A stretch of 64,000 bases of DNA from assembly GCF_017549005.1 (NCBI RefSeq), contig NZ_JAFYYT010000001.1, positions 62,001 through 126,000 on the forward strand, written 5' to 3'. Both the position numbers and the translations under genes were made by a program. The notes beneath the pieces are model-generated. The model was not told where the DNA came from. It saw only the letters and a list, made by a program, of their open reading frames with translations, and did not search any database. How positions within the stretch are numbered: the first letter of the stretch is position 1; the number at the start of each line of letters is the position of its first letter. The DNA is from Ruminococcus sp. Its GTDB lineage: Bacteria; Bacillota; Clostridia; Oscillospirales; Ruminococcaceae. This document shows positions 1 through 8,400 of this stretch, one piece after another.

Positions 1-749
1 ATACCATCGTGGATACCGTCAATGAGCTCCTTCTGAGTAAAGGGTTCGCCCTCGAAGAACTTCTCCATAAGCTCCTCGGAAGTCTCTGCAACGGCCTCGG
101 AAACGGCTGCAACAAGACCGTCAACACGGTACTCGAACTTTTCGGATATCTCCGCCGTAGGCATCTCAGTCTCGATAGCGTTGCCCTTAGCGTCGTATTT
201 ATAGCACTTCATCTCAATGAGATTTACGTATTCAACGATAGCGCCGTGGCTGATAACAGGAACTACAACAGGGCACACAGTTGGACCGAAAACAGTCTTG
301 AGCTCTGTGAGGACATTGAAGAAGTTAGCGTCCTTGTCGTCGATCTTTGTAACGACGAACATCTTGGACTTGCCCTGCTTTACAGCCTCTTCGTAAGCCT
401 TTCTTGCGCCTACCTTAACACCCGATTTTGCCGAAACAGTGATCATTACAGTATCAGCAGCCCTGATGCCCTCAATCATTTCAGCGGCAAAGTCAAACAA
501 ACCGGGAGTATCAAGGATATTTACCTTGAAATCATTATATTCAAAAGAAGCAAGAGACGTACCTATCGAGATCTGTCTCTTGATCTCCTCAGGATCGTAA
601 TCACAAACCGTTGTGCCGTCAGCAGTCTTGCCGAGACGGTCGGAAGCTCCTGCTTTGAAAAGTACAGCCTCAGCAAGAGAAGTTTTTCCCGAGCCGTTGT
701 GGCCAGCAAATGCTATGTTTTTTACCTTGTTAACATCATATTCTTTCAT
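1..749 (-). CDS. Elongation factor G-like translational GTPase (5' part, runs off the left edge)
   Basis: This is the N-terminal 249 codons of an EF-G-family GTPase; the rest lies beyond base 1. The reverse-strand translation starts MKEYDVNKVKN and shows the P-loop GHNGSGKTS, the switch region ending in DTPG and a G4 motif read as TKID, where canonical EF-G has NKMD. Divergence from classical FusA suggests a paralogue of the EF-G2/FusA2-like type, whose role is usually not translocation itself. A Shine-Dalgarno GAGGAG precedes the ATG. It has its own promoter (TTGCAA-N17-TATAAT). Classical FusA cannot be fully excluded from the fragment. Confidence 0.88.
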   Translation of the reverse strand, partial: MKEYDVNKVKNIAFAGHNGSGKTSLAEAVLFKAGASDRLGKTADGTTVCDYDPEEIKRQISIGTSLASFEYNDFKVNILDTPGLFDFAAEMIEGIRAADTVMITVSAKSGVKVGARKAYEEAVKQGKSKMFVVTKIDDKDANFFNVLTELKTVFGPTVCPVVVPVISHGAIVEYVNLIEMKCYKYDAKGNAIETEMPTAEISEKFEYRVDGLVAAVSEAVAETSEELMEKFFEGEPFTQKELIDGIHDG

Positions 750-804
750 GACAAAGTTTCTCCTCTTAATTGGTTTATCCGTCTTATATCCACGGCATAC
801 AAAT

Positions 805-833
805 ATTATAATTCATTAATAAAAAAATTGCAA
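805..833 (-). promoter_or_regulatory. Sigma-A promoter of the EF-G-like gene
   Basis: On the minus strand TTGCAA (828-833) is followed by exactly 17 bases and TATAAT (805-810). It is about 55 bases upstream of the start codon at 749, in an A/T-rich intergenic stretch. Confidence 0.7.
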
Positions 834-857
834 TACTAACACAAAATTTTCTACATA

Positions 858-2405
858 TCATATTACACGGCTAACAGTTTGTTGTGCAGTATCACTAAAA
901 TCTTCTTCTCCGCATTTACTAAATAGCTTTACTTTTCCTAATGCGGAGAATACAGCAAAATATGCTCCTCCCCATATTATCCCGAAAAACAGCATATCCG
1001 CGGTACCTTCAATTTTATTATTCGTTAATCTAAAAAACAGTTCAGCTGCCGACATCGTACCGATCGCCAGTATTACGGGGAAAATCAATGTTCCACAAAG
1101 TGCCGCGCGAGCGCCCGTTACCCTTATAACTTTCACGAACCTCATACAGTTCCCGAAGATGTTGCTCGCGTAGTACGAAACAACAACACCGAAGAAGCCT
1201 ATCCTCGGTATCAGTATGACCACTGCAGCTATACGTATGATATACTCAAACAGGTAATTTGCCGATGAAAAGCTCTGCAGTCCCAGTCCTTTTATAAGTG
1301 CTTCAAGGACTATCTCCATGTAGATGAACGGTATCACAGGAGCTATCATCGTTATTATCCTCCCAGCAAGCTCTCCGCCGCCCAGCTTATCCCCTATCAT
1401 GCCGCCGAATCTCATGATAACAGCTGCCGAGAAAACCGAGAACATCAGCGTCCAGGCCTTCAGCCGCTCCGTGAAGCACCTGATACGCTGCCTGTTTCCG
1501 GCAGCGGCTGCTCTTGCGGCTTCACTCACGATTATCCCCGACATTGAGCACAGAACCACTGACGGAAAGAACAGCGCAGGTATCACGATAGCCTCAAATA
1601 TGCCGAATTTTCCAAGTGCGTCCCCTGCGGAGTCACCGTACATTCTCAGGCAGACGGGTATAAGCGCGTCATTTGTGCTGCTCAGTACAGCTGTAAGTAT
1701 CCCCCCACCCATTATTGGCAGGGAAAATGCAGCATATTCACGGAAACTCAGCGAGCATTCCGTCCTGTATTTCTTATGGGTACAAAGGTAAGATATTCCG
1801 AGATACAGCATTGAAACGCAGTTTCCTGCAATTATGCCGCCTATCATGATATCGCAGACAGCTCCCTCGCCTGCAACTCCCCTGACAAGCGAAAATACGA
1901 CGATGACTCCGCACCTTGCCGCGAATTCTGCAATATCACCTATTGCAGTCACAGCAGCCTTACGGCTGGCGTTGAAGTAGCCCTTGATGCAGGCAGAAAC
2001 AGCTCCCGTAACGAGTGCTATGGGCATAAAACGTATAGCAGCCGTCATGTGTGCGCCGCTGAAAAATCTGAGACTTATCCCCTCCGCAAATGTCAGGATA
2101 ACCAACGAGACAGCTGTGCTCAGTATCAGGCACAGCTTTAATCCATGACTGAGGATACGATTAGGGTTTCCGCAGCTTTTTCCGAGTTCCTCGGATATAA
2201 GCCGGCTCGTGCAGATAAATGCATTACCGTTGGAAAGTATCCCTGCAAGTCCGAGAAAAGAGCCCATAAGGCTGAGTATGCCTATCGCCGATGAGCCCAT
2301 CTGCTTTGTGATGAAAACGTTCAGCAGCAGAGCCGCCGTGTCAAGAAAGAGCTGCATTGCTGTCAGCAGCGCTGTATCACGTACTATCTTACTTTTTATG
2401 AACAT
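858..2405 (-). CDS. SpoVB/MOP-superfamily flippase-like membrane protein
   Basis: A 515-residue polytopic membrane protein with about 12-14 hydrophobic segments and the general pattern of the MOP superfamily (polysaccharide biosynthesis proteins, SpoVB, MurJ, MATE). The N-terminal amphipathic stretch and the GYFNASRK motif in a cytoplasmic loop resemble SpoVB-type lipid-linked sugar flippases more than MATE drug exporters. The start is placed at 2405 because GGAGG lies five bases upstream; a longer frame from 2417 would begin inside that ribosome-binding site. It stands alone between the EF-G-like gene and an XRE regulator. The substrate cannot be told from sequence. Confidence 0.8.
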   Translation of the reverse strand: MFIKSKIVRDTALLTAMQLFLDTAALLLNVFITKQMGSSAIGILSLMGSFLGLAGILSNGNAFICTSRLISEELGKSCGNPNRILSHGLKLCLILSTAVSLVILTFAEGISLRFFSGAHMTAAIRFMPIALVTGAVSACIKGYFNASRKAAVTAIGDIAEFAARCGVIVVFSLVRGVAGEGAVCDIMIGGIIAGNCVSMLYLGISYLCTHKKYRTECSLSFREYAAFSLPIMGGGILTAVLSSTNDALIPVCLRMYGDSAGDALGKFGIFEAIVIPALFFPSVVLCSMSGIIVSEAARAAAAGNRQRIRCFTERLKAWTLMFSVFSAAVIMRFGGMIGDKLGGGELAGRIITMIAPVIPFIYMEIVLEALIKGLGLQSFSSANYLFEYIIRIAAVVILIPRIGFFGVVVSYYASNIFGNCMRFVKVIRVTGARAALCGTLIFPVILAIGTMSAAELFFRLTNNKIEGTADMLFFGIIWGGAYFAVFSALGKVKLFSKCGEEDFSDTAQQTVSRVI

Positions 2406-2459
2406 AGCTTCCTCCATTATTTGCTGCTATATTTTATGAAGAAGCTGTCATAAAAATGC

Positions 2460-2488
2460 CAAAAACGGACAGCAAAAGCCGTCCGTCT
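2460..2488 (-). terminator. Rho-independent terminator after the XRE/zinc-ribbon gene
   Basis: Minus-strand hairpin ACGGAC / GTCCGT with a loop of about 10 bases, followed by TTTTTGG. It lies just downstream of the stop codon at 2499. Confidence 0.7.
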
Positions 2489-2498
2489 GACCAAGTGA

Positions 2499-3257
2499 TT
2501 ATCTTTTCCTGTAAAGAAGCAGTTCAGGATCTGCGCCGTCCTTCGCGTAGGAAGCCACAAGCATAAAATCCGCATTTGCAAGTACGCCAAAGCACCTGCC
2601 GTTCATACATTCAAGCTGATTGCCGAGGTAAGTTGCGCTGTCATCAAGGAATTTAACAGTATTTCCGTTGGGAAGCTTATATGCAAGGTTGACATAGCTG
2701 CCAACAAGAGCGTTTAGTTTCTCGACTTTGGGCATACCCTCTATGTTCAGAGCATTGAACTCGGCAATTAGCTGCTTTTTGAACTCCTCAAACTTGCCGC
2801 CGTCCCCGAGCTCCCTGTGATTTTTCCAGTAATCGAGTTTCGGCAGCATATCCTTCATATGTATACGCGCCTGCTCCTCGGAAAAGCCGTTGTCTGCCAT
2901 ATGCTTTACGCAGACATTGATAAGATCGTCCATATCGTGGTAGGTATAATTACCGTCAGCATAGCACCATTTACAGTAGGATTCGTTGAAAGAGCCGTCA
3001 GGCTCCTTGCTGATAAGCGAGTCTTCAAGCGGCATTCCGCAGCACTGACATATAAGCTTTCTCGGCGAGCCCAGTATAGTGTTTATTGACACTCCGAAAA
3101 TTCCCGACAGAAGCTTTAGCGTTTCGGTATTGGGAACTGTTTCTCCGTTTTCCCAGCGTGAGACTGCCTGACGGGTAACGAATACCCTTTCGGCAAGCTC
3201 CTCCTGCGACAAACCGTGACTGTTTCTGAGTTCAAGTATTATGTTTTTGGTTTCCAT
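2499..3257 (-). CDS. XRE-family regulator with zinc-ribbon domain
   Basis: A 252-residue protein. Residues 6-60 form a Cro/C1-type helix-turn-helix with the characteristic QAVSRWENG recognition helix. Residues 70-98 carry CQCC...CKWC cysteines matching the putative zinc-ribbon domain often found in small Firmicute proteins with the phrase CCGMPL. The C-terminal part (about 105-252) is a helical then beta-rich region I do not recognise. The start at 3257 is chosen because GAGGTG is six bases upstream; a GTG three codons earlier lies inside this ribosome-binding site. The gene is monocistronic, with its own extended -10 promoter and terminator. Ligand and targets are unknown. Confidence 0.85.
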   Translation of the reverse strand: METKNIILELRNSHGLSQEELAERVFVTRQAVSRWENGETVPNTETLKLLSGIFGVSINTILGSPRKLICQCCGMPLEDSLISKEPDGSFNESYCKWCYADGNYTYHDMDDLINVCVKHMADNGFSEEQARIHMKDMLPKLDYWKNHRELGDGGKFEEFKKQLIAEFNALNIEGMPKVEKLNALVGSYVNLAYKLPNGNTVKFLDDSATYLGNQLECMNGRCFGVLANADFMLVASYAKDGADPELLLYRKR

Positions 3258-3272
3258 AATTATCACCTCTTA

Positions 3273-3301
3273 TGTTATTATAACATAATATAAGAAAAAA
3301 A
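3273..3301 (-). promoter_or_regulatory. Extended -10 promoter of the XRE gene
   Basis: Minus-strand TGTTATAAT (TGnTATAAT class) about 25 bases upstream of the start. The likely -35 (TTGTTT, 16-17 base spacer) falls inside the T-run of the neighbouring terminator, so the two elements overlap. Boundaries are approximate. Confidence 0.5.
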
Positions 3302-3330
3302 CAAGCAACTGTCTGTTGCTTGTTTTAGTT
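3293..3330 (-). terminator. Terminator of the helicase-murT-gatD transcript
   Basis: Perfect 10-bp hairpin, arms AACAAGCAAC (3300-3309) and GTTGCTTGTT (3315-3324) with a 5-base loop. On the minus strand it is followed by a run of seven T within GTTTTTTTCTT. It also has T-rich sequence on the plus side. Confidence 0.85.
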
Positions 3331-3353
3331 TTTATATGCAGTGACGGCGTTCC

Positions 3354-4097
3354 CTACTTTTTCAACAGCCTGTCCAGCATTACCTGTCTGCATTCCTTTT
3401 CAAGCTCATCATTTAGGGCTTCAAGAGCGATATGCTCAGTTTCTCCTCTGTTTATACAGTATTCTATCATATAGTCCGATATCTCGGGATTCTTTGACAG
3501 ACAAGGACCATGCAGATAAGTTGCGATTACATTCTTTTCGCAGTAGCCCTCGGCTTCGCTTTTCGAGCAGTTTCCGTTTCCGTAAAGCACTCTGCCAAAG
3601 GGAGCTTTCACTCCCTGAGTCTGACCGCCGTGATTTTCAAAGCCCACTACCTTTACTTTCTTTCCAGTTATGCTTGTCTCGATAACTATGTTGCCGATGC
3701 AGCGCTTTCTGCGGCTGCTCGGTGCAACAGTGAAGTAGTCGAAAAGTCCGAGCCCCTTTATATCGTTCCCGTCAGCGTCACGGTAATACTTGCCCATAAG
3801 CTGATAACCGCCGCAGATAAGGAACAGAAAAGTACCGTTTTTGTAAGCCTTTACTATACCTTCCCTGCATTTCAGCAGGTCAGCCGAGATATGCTGCTGT
3901 TCGAGGTCAGCTCCGCCGCCTATGTATATCAGGTCATAGGAGCTGAAATCAGGCATTTCCGAATCTATGGAATACTTGTCTATCTGACAGTCTATGCCGC
4001 GCTTTCCGCAGCGGAATGAGATGACCTCCATGTTGCCGCTGTCGCCGTATAAGTCGAGCATATCGGCATACATATGAAGTATTTTCACAGTTTTCAT
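3354..4097 (-). CDS. gatD: Lipid II isoglutaminyl synthase, glutamine amidotransferase subunit GatD
   Basis: A 247-residue class I glutamine amidotransferase of the CobB/CobQ type. It supplies ammonia to MurT for conversion of D-Glu to D-isoGln in the lipid II stem peptide at the inner membrane face. The nucleophile is seen in LFLICGGYQLMG (Cys95) and the catalytic His in ATYLHGPC (His196). Length matches known GatD. It overlaps murT by four bases (ATGA), the usual arrangement for the obligate MurT-GatD complex, and a strong terminator follows it. Confidence 0.95.
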   Translation of the reverse strand: MKTVKILHMYADMLDLYGDSGNMEVISFRCGKRGIDCQIDKYSIDSEMPDFSSYDLIYIGGGADLEQQHISADLLKCREGIVKAYKNGTFLFLICGGYQLMGKYYRDADGNDIKGLGLFDYFTVAPSSRRKRCIGNIVIETSITGKKVKVVGFENHGGQTQGVKAPFGRVLYGNGNCSKSEAEGYCEKNVIATYLHGPCLSKNPEISDYMIEYCINRGETEHIALEALNDELEKECRQVMLDRLLKK

Positions 4098-5431
4098 TTG
4101 TTACCTCCATGCTTTGATATATAGCGTTTAAGAGCGCTTCTTGTAGGCTGAACTGCGGTATAGTTGGCGATAATGAACTTTCTTCCCTCAGTGCCTGCAA
4201 GCTCCTCTACTGCCTTGTCAAGATCGGGACGGACAACTATCTTCTCAGGATCATAGCCTGCTGTCTTTATGCGTACAGCTATATCATATGCTCTTGTACC
4301 CGAGGTAACAACTCTCGTTACTCGCTGGAAAATACTGAAATTGATATCATATATCCACGAAACGTCCAGACCATCGGCTATATTGTCATTGAGCACGAAA
4401 AGGAGCTCCTTTTCACCCTTCATCTCGTTCATGACGCGGAGAGTCATATTAGCGCCGACAGGATTTTTCGCAAGATTCAGAGTAGCCTTGCTCTTGCCAA
4501 GCATGAAGTTCTCCATACGTCCGTTTTTGACAGTATACTTGTTGATAACGTCGTCAGTCACCTTCTGCTCTATTCCGTAAAGCTTTGCAGCAGCCGCAAC
4601 AGCCGTCATGTTATAGACATTGTAAATGCTGTTGAGCTTAGGCGAATAGGTATGTCCGTCCGCTGTGAACACAGGCTTTTCAAGGTCGATATCCTTTGCA
4701 GTGATATACGGCTCATAATTGCCGAAACCGCACTTTTTACAAATAAATTTACCTATGTGTGAGTACTGATAGTACTCATACTCAAGAGGTTCACCACAGA
4801 AAGGACAGAAACGTCCCTCTGAGGCTTCAAAAATCTTTTTGGTTGCAAACGCGTAGGGCTCAGCGTGGAAGTACCTGACATTCCTATTGTTGGGATTTGC
4901 TCTTCCGAGACGGGCAGTATTTGGGTCGTCGCCGTTGAGGATTAGATTTCCCTCAAATGTCTTGCAGAAACCATTTATCTTCTGTATAAGCGTCTCCATT
5001 TCGCCGTTTCTGTCAAGCTGATCGCGGAAGAAATTAAGCACAACAAGGGTATCCAGTTTCAGCTGGGAATATACCACCGGTACGTGGGACTCGTCAGTTT
5101 CGAGTATCAGATAGTCAGCCTTGACCCTGCCCGACATATCGCAGTATTTCAGCAGCATGGAGCATATTCCCGTATCGAGGTTGTTTCCCTCGCGGTTTAT
5201 GATTATCTTCCTGCCGCTCCGCTCAAAGAGCTGCGCTATACAGTTGGTAACGGAGGTCTTTCCGTTAGTTCCCGTAACGGCTATTATGGGACACTCCACT
5301 TTAAACATGGATACTGCCTTATGCCGCGACAAATGCCACAGGATTATGCCCGGAAGATTACCTGCGTTCCTGTGCAGCAGCTTTAGCAGCTTTACAATTA
5401 TCTTTCCAATTATTATCAAAAGTCGTTTCAA
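4094..5431 (-). CDS. murT: Lipid II isoglutaminyl synthase, Mur-ligase subunit MurT
   Basis: A 445-residue Mur-ligase-family ATPase. The P-loop GTNGKTS is at residues 54-60. A Cys4 zinc ribbon (Cys209, 212, 231, 234) inserted in the central domain is the hallmark that separates MurT from MurC-F. The C-terminal MurT-type domain follows. With GatD it amidates D-Glu of lipid II. A GGAG eight bases upstream supports the start at 5431. Only 20 bases separate it from the upstream giant helicase gene, so murT-gatD probably depends at least partly on that gene's transcript. Confidence 0.95.
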   Translation of the reverse strand: MKRLLIIIGKIIVKLLKLLHRNAGNLPGIILWHLSRHKAVSMFKVECPIIAVTGTNGKTSVTNCIAQLFERSGRKIIINREGNNLDTGICSMLLKYCDMSGRVKADYLILETDESHVPVVYSQLKLDTLVVLNFFRDQLDRNGEMETLIQKINGFCKTFEGNLILNGDDPNTARLGRANPNNRNVRYFHAEPYAFATKKIFEASEGRFCPFCGEPLEYEYYQYSHIGKFICKKCGFGNYEPYITAKDIDLEKPVFTADGHTYSPKLNSIYNVYNMTAVAAAAKLYGIEQKVTDDVINKYTVKNGRMENFMLGKSKATLNLAKNPVGANMTLRVMNEMKGEKELLFVLNDNIADGLDVSWIYDINFSIFQRVTRVVTSGTRAYDIAVRIKTAGYDPEKIVVRPDLDKAVEELAGTEGRKFIIANYTAVQPTRSALKRYISKHGGNK

Positions 5432-5451
5432 TTCTATTTACTCCGTAAAAA

Positions 5452-8400
5452 TCAATTTCCTGTGTAGGAAACTCTTCCGTCCTCGGAAAAGCCTACCCAG
5501 CCGCGGTTCTTAGCCGCCTTTATTCCCAGGGCCACAGAGGTCTCGAGAGTTCCCGTCATACGGGTGAATCCGAAAAGATGCGCCACCTCGCGGAGCAAGT
5601 CCTCACGCGCCATAGCCACCTGACGTGACATTATCTTCTTAATGCCCACAGCTATCTCCTCAGGAGCAACATCATCTATATCACGCTTTTCATCATTCTT
5701 ATAGACAGTTCGGCACTTGTCATACTCCTCAGGTGTCTGGGAACCGAGCCATACGTACTCATTCTCCCCTGCTGTAGTGACCTTTTTATCCGCCTTATCA
5801 AAAGCAGCTTCAAAGAGTGCTTTCATGTTAGAACCTGGACGGGATATTCCCCAGCATGAAAAGATCTTTTTCGCAAGGCTCTTCTTGTTCATGGGAGCCT
5901 CCGCTGCAAGTATATCGTTTATGCACTTTGTTATCTTTGCGGAAGCCGCCTCAGTGAAGTTTTCGGAAGTTCCGAGAGCCTTTATCTTAAACGGTACGAA
6001 CTCATCAAAGCTCTCCGCAAAGCTGCTTACTTCCTCGGTCTCGAAAACTATCTCCTGCTTTTTCTTCTCCTCCGTCTCAGGAGCTGTCTGAGGATTTCTC
6101 CTGCGCTCCAGAGCTGCGTCTATCTCAGCCTTTATCTTGCCGAGGACCTTTTCCTTATTGTCGAGCCAGTCTATGATATAAACGCTCATGACGTTCCAGC
6201 CAAGGCCTCTGAGGACTGACGGCTGTGAAAGGCTTCTGTCGCTTGCTGTACCGTTGTGGAAATAGTTCTCGTTTCCGCAGTTTATGCCCATGATATAGGT
6301 ATCGGGCTTGTCGGGATCTACAACTGCAACATCGACCTTATAATCAGAACAGCCTACGCTACACCTGCAATCATATCCCATTTTCCTGAGTTCTTCCGCA
6401 ACCACTGTCTCAAAGCCCTCAGAGCCTGTCTTTGAACCTGCTCTTACAGGGAGAGCGCTTCTGCCCTTAGCTGCAAATTCGAGGAAGCCCTTGAGTCCCT
6501 CAACTCCATCGGAACGGGTGCGTGAAAGGTCGATCATATCCGGTGTGATGACAGAGAATACTATCATCTTGCACTTTGAACGTGAAATAGCAACATTAAG
6601 ACGTCTCCAGCCGCCGTCGCGGTTAAGGGGTCCGAAGTTCATGGATACCTTTCCGTCCTTGTCGGGACCGTAGCCGATAGAGAACATGATAACATCGCGC
6701 TCATCACCCTGTACATTTTCAAGGTTCTTGATGAGTATAGGTTCATACATCTCGTTTGCATATTCTTCAAGCTTCGGATCATCACGGTAAGCGTCCATGA
6801 GCATATCATCGATAAGGTTCTGCTGCGGCAGACTGAACGTAACAACTCCTATGCTCATCTTTCTGAGCTCAGGGTCTCTGAGCCTGCGGCATATCTCTTC
6901 AACAACTGCCTGTGCTTCGGCTTTATTTGTACGTGTGGAACTCTTGTCATAATAGCCCTCAACGTGTACCCAGCTTACCTCAGATACCTGATCGTCAGGC
7001 GACGGGAAGGTATAAAGCTTGTTCTCGTAGTATTTGGAGTTGCTGTACGCGATAAGGCTCTCGTGACGTGAACGATAGTGCCATAAAAGGTGCTTCTGAG
7101 GCATTGATAGCGCAAGACAGTCGTCGAGGACGCTTTCGAGGTCTTCCTTTTCGTAGTTCTCCTCGTCCACCTGATTTGAAGCAAAGAAGCTTGTAGGCGG
7201 AAGCTGTTTCGGGTCACCGACTACTATTACGTTCTCGCCTCTTGCAATAGCTCCCACAGCCTCACAGGTCGGGAGCTGAGAAGCCTCATCGAAGATGACA
7301 AGGTCAAACTTCGGGTATGACGGGTCTATGTACTGAGCCACGGAAATAGGGCTCATAAGCATTACAGGGCACATTCTGCGGAGAAGATTCGGTATGCTGT
7401 CGAACAGCTTTCTGATAGACATCATTCTGCCGTTTGACTTTATCGCCTTTTGCAGTATGCCTATCTCGGAGCTGTTTGCAGAGCTGCCGGGAGTTGGTAT
7501 CTTCGCCGAGAGGTCGGCTGCAAGCTCCTTTATGGACAGAGTTGAGAAGTTATCGAGTACTTCCCCGAACTTCCTGATAGTATCCTCGAAAAGCGTTCCC
7601 TGGAACCTTGAAAGCACGCTGCTGCGCGAAATAGTGCTTGTCACCATTGCCTTGCTGATGTCGCAGTCAAAGGCAGGAACGAGCTGTTCCGTGGGGACTT
7701 CGCCGTTGATATAGGCGTCGGCAACATTGCCTATGCCGAACTCGCGGAGCTTGTTGCAGATAGTTACGATGCCTGTCCACTCCTTGAGCTGCGGAAGCTC
7801 GTCAATGACAGCGTCGGCTTTCATCTGCGCGTCGCTTCCCCAGTTTTCTCCTGTTATGAGCTTGTCCGTATTTATTCCGAAATTGCTGCGAAGCTGTGAA
7901 GCCACATTGTCAAGAGCAGCATAGTCCGCAACGATCTTTGATGTATCGCCGTTCACGCCTGTAGTAAGGCTGCCGCAGAGCTTCTGCTTTATCTCCGCAC
8001 TGAACGACGAAGCGGCAACTTTTTCGCCAAGCTCCGAGGAACGTGCAACGCAGCCCTCGACTGCGTTCCAGTCTGTGTTCTCGTCAAGCTTTATGCTGCC
8101 GAAATATCTCAGCAGCTCAGGCTGGGCGGAGGATACCTGTTCCTTTAATGCATTGAAATGGCTTATCTTGTCATAGTACTGCGTGATATTCTCTTTTGTC
8201 ACGGTCGAAGCCGATCTTGCGTGAGCTGCAAGCTCCTTTACAAGCTTTTTGCTGCCCATGCTCTTTGCAAGGAACCACTTGCCCTGTGCGGTTTTCCACC
8301 TTACGAGGGCCTCGGAGGCGTTATATCCGAGCACCGACGGCTCGAACTGCGCAAGGAGTTCGTTCTTAACTTCTGAAAGCTCCTTACCGGTTCCGATAAG

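Noticed and set aside
9-839. Long plus-strand frame of 276 codons
   Set aside because: It is antisense to the EF-G-like gene, whose GTPase motifs are clear on the minus strand; the plus frame has no domain pattern and an alternative start without a ribosome-binding site.
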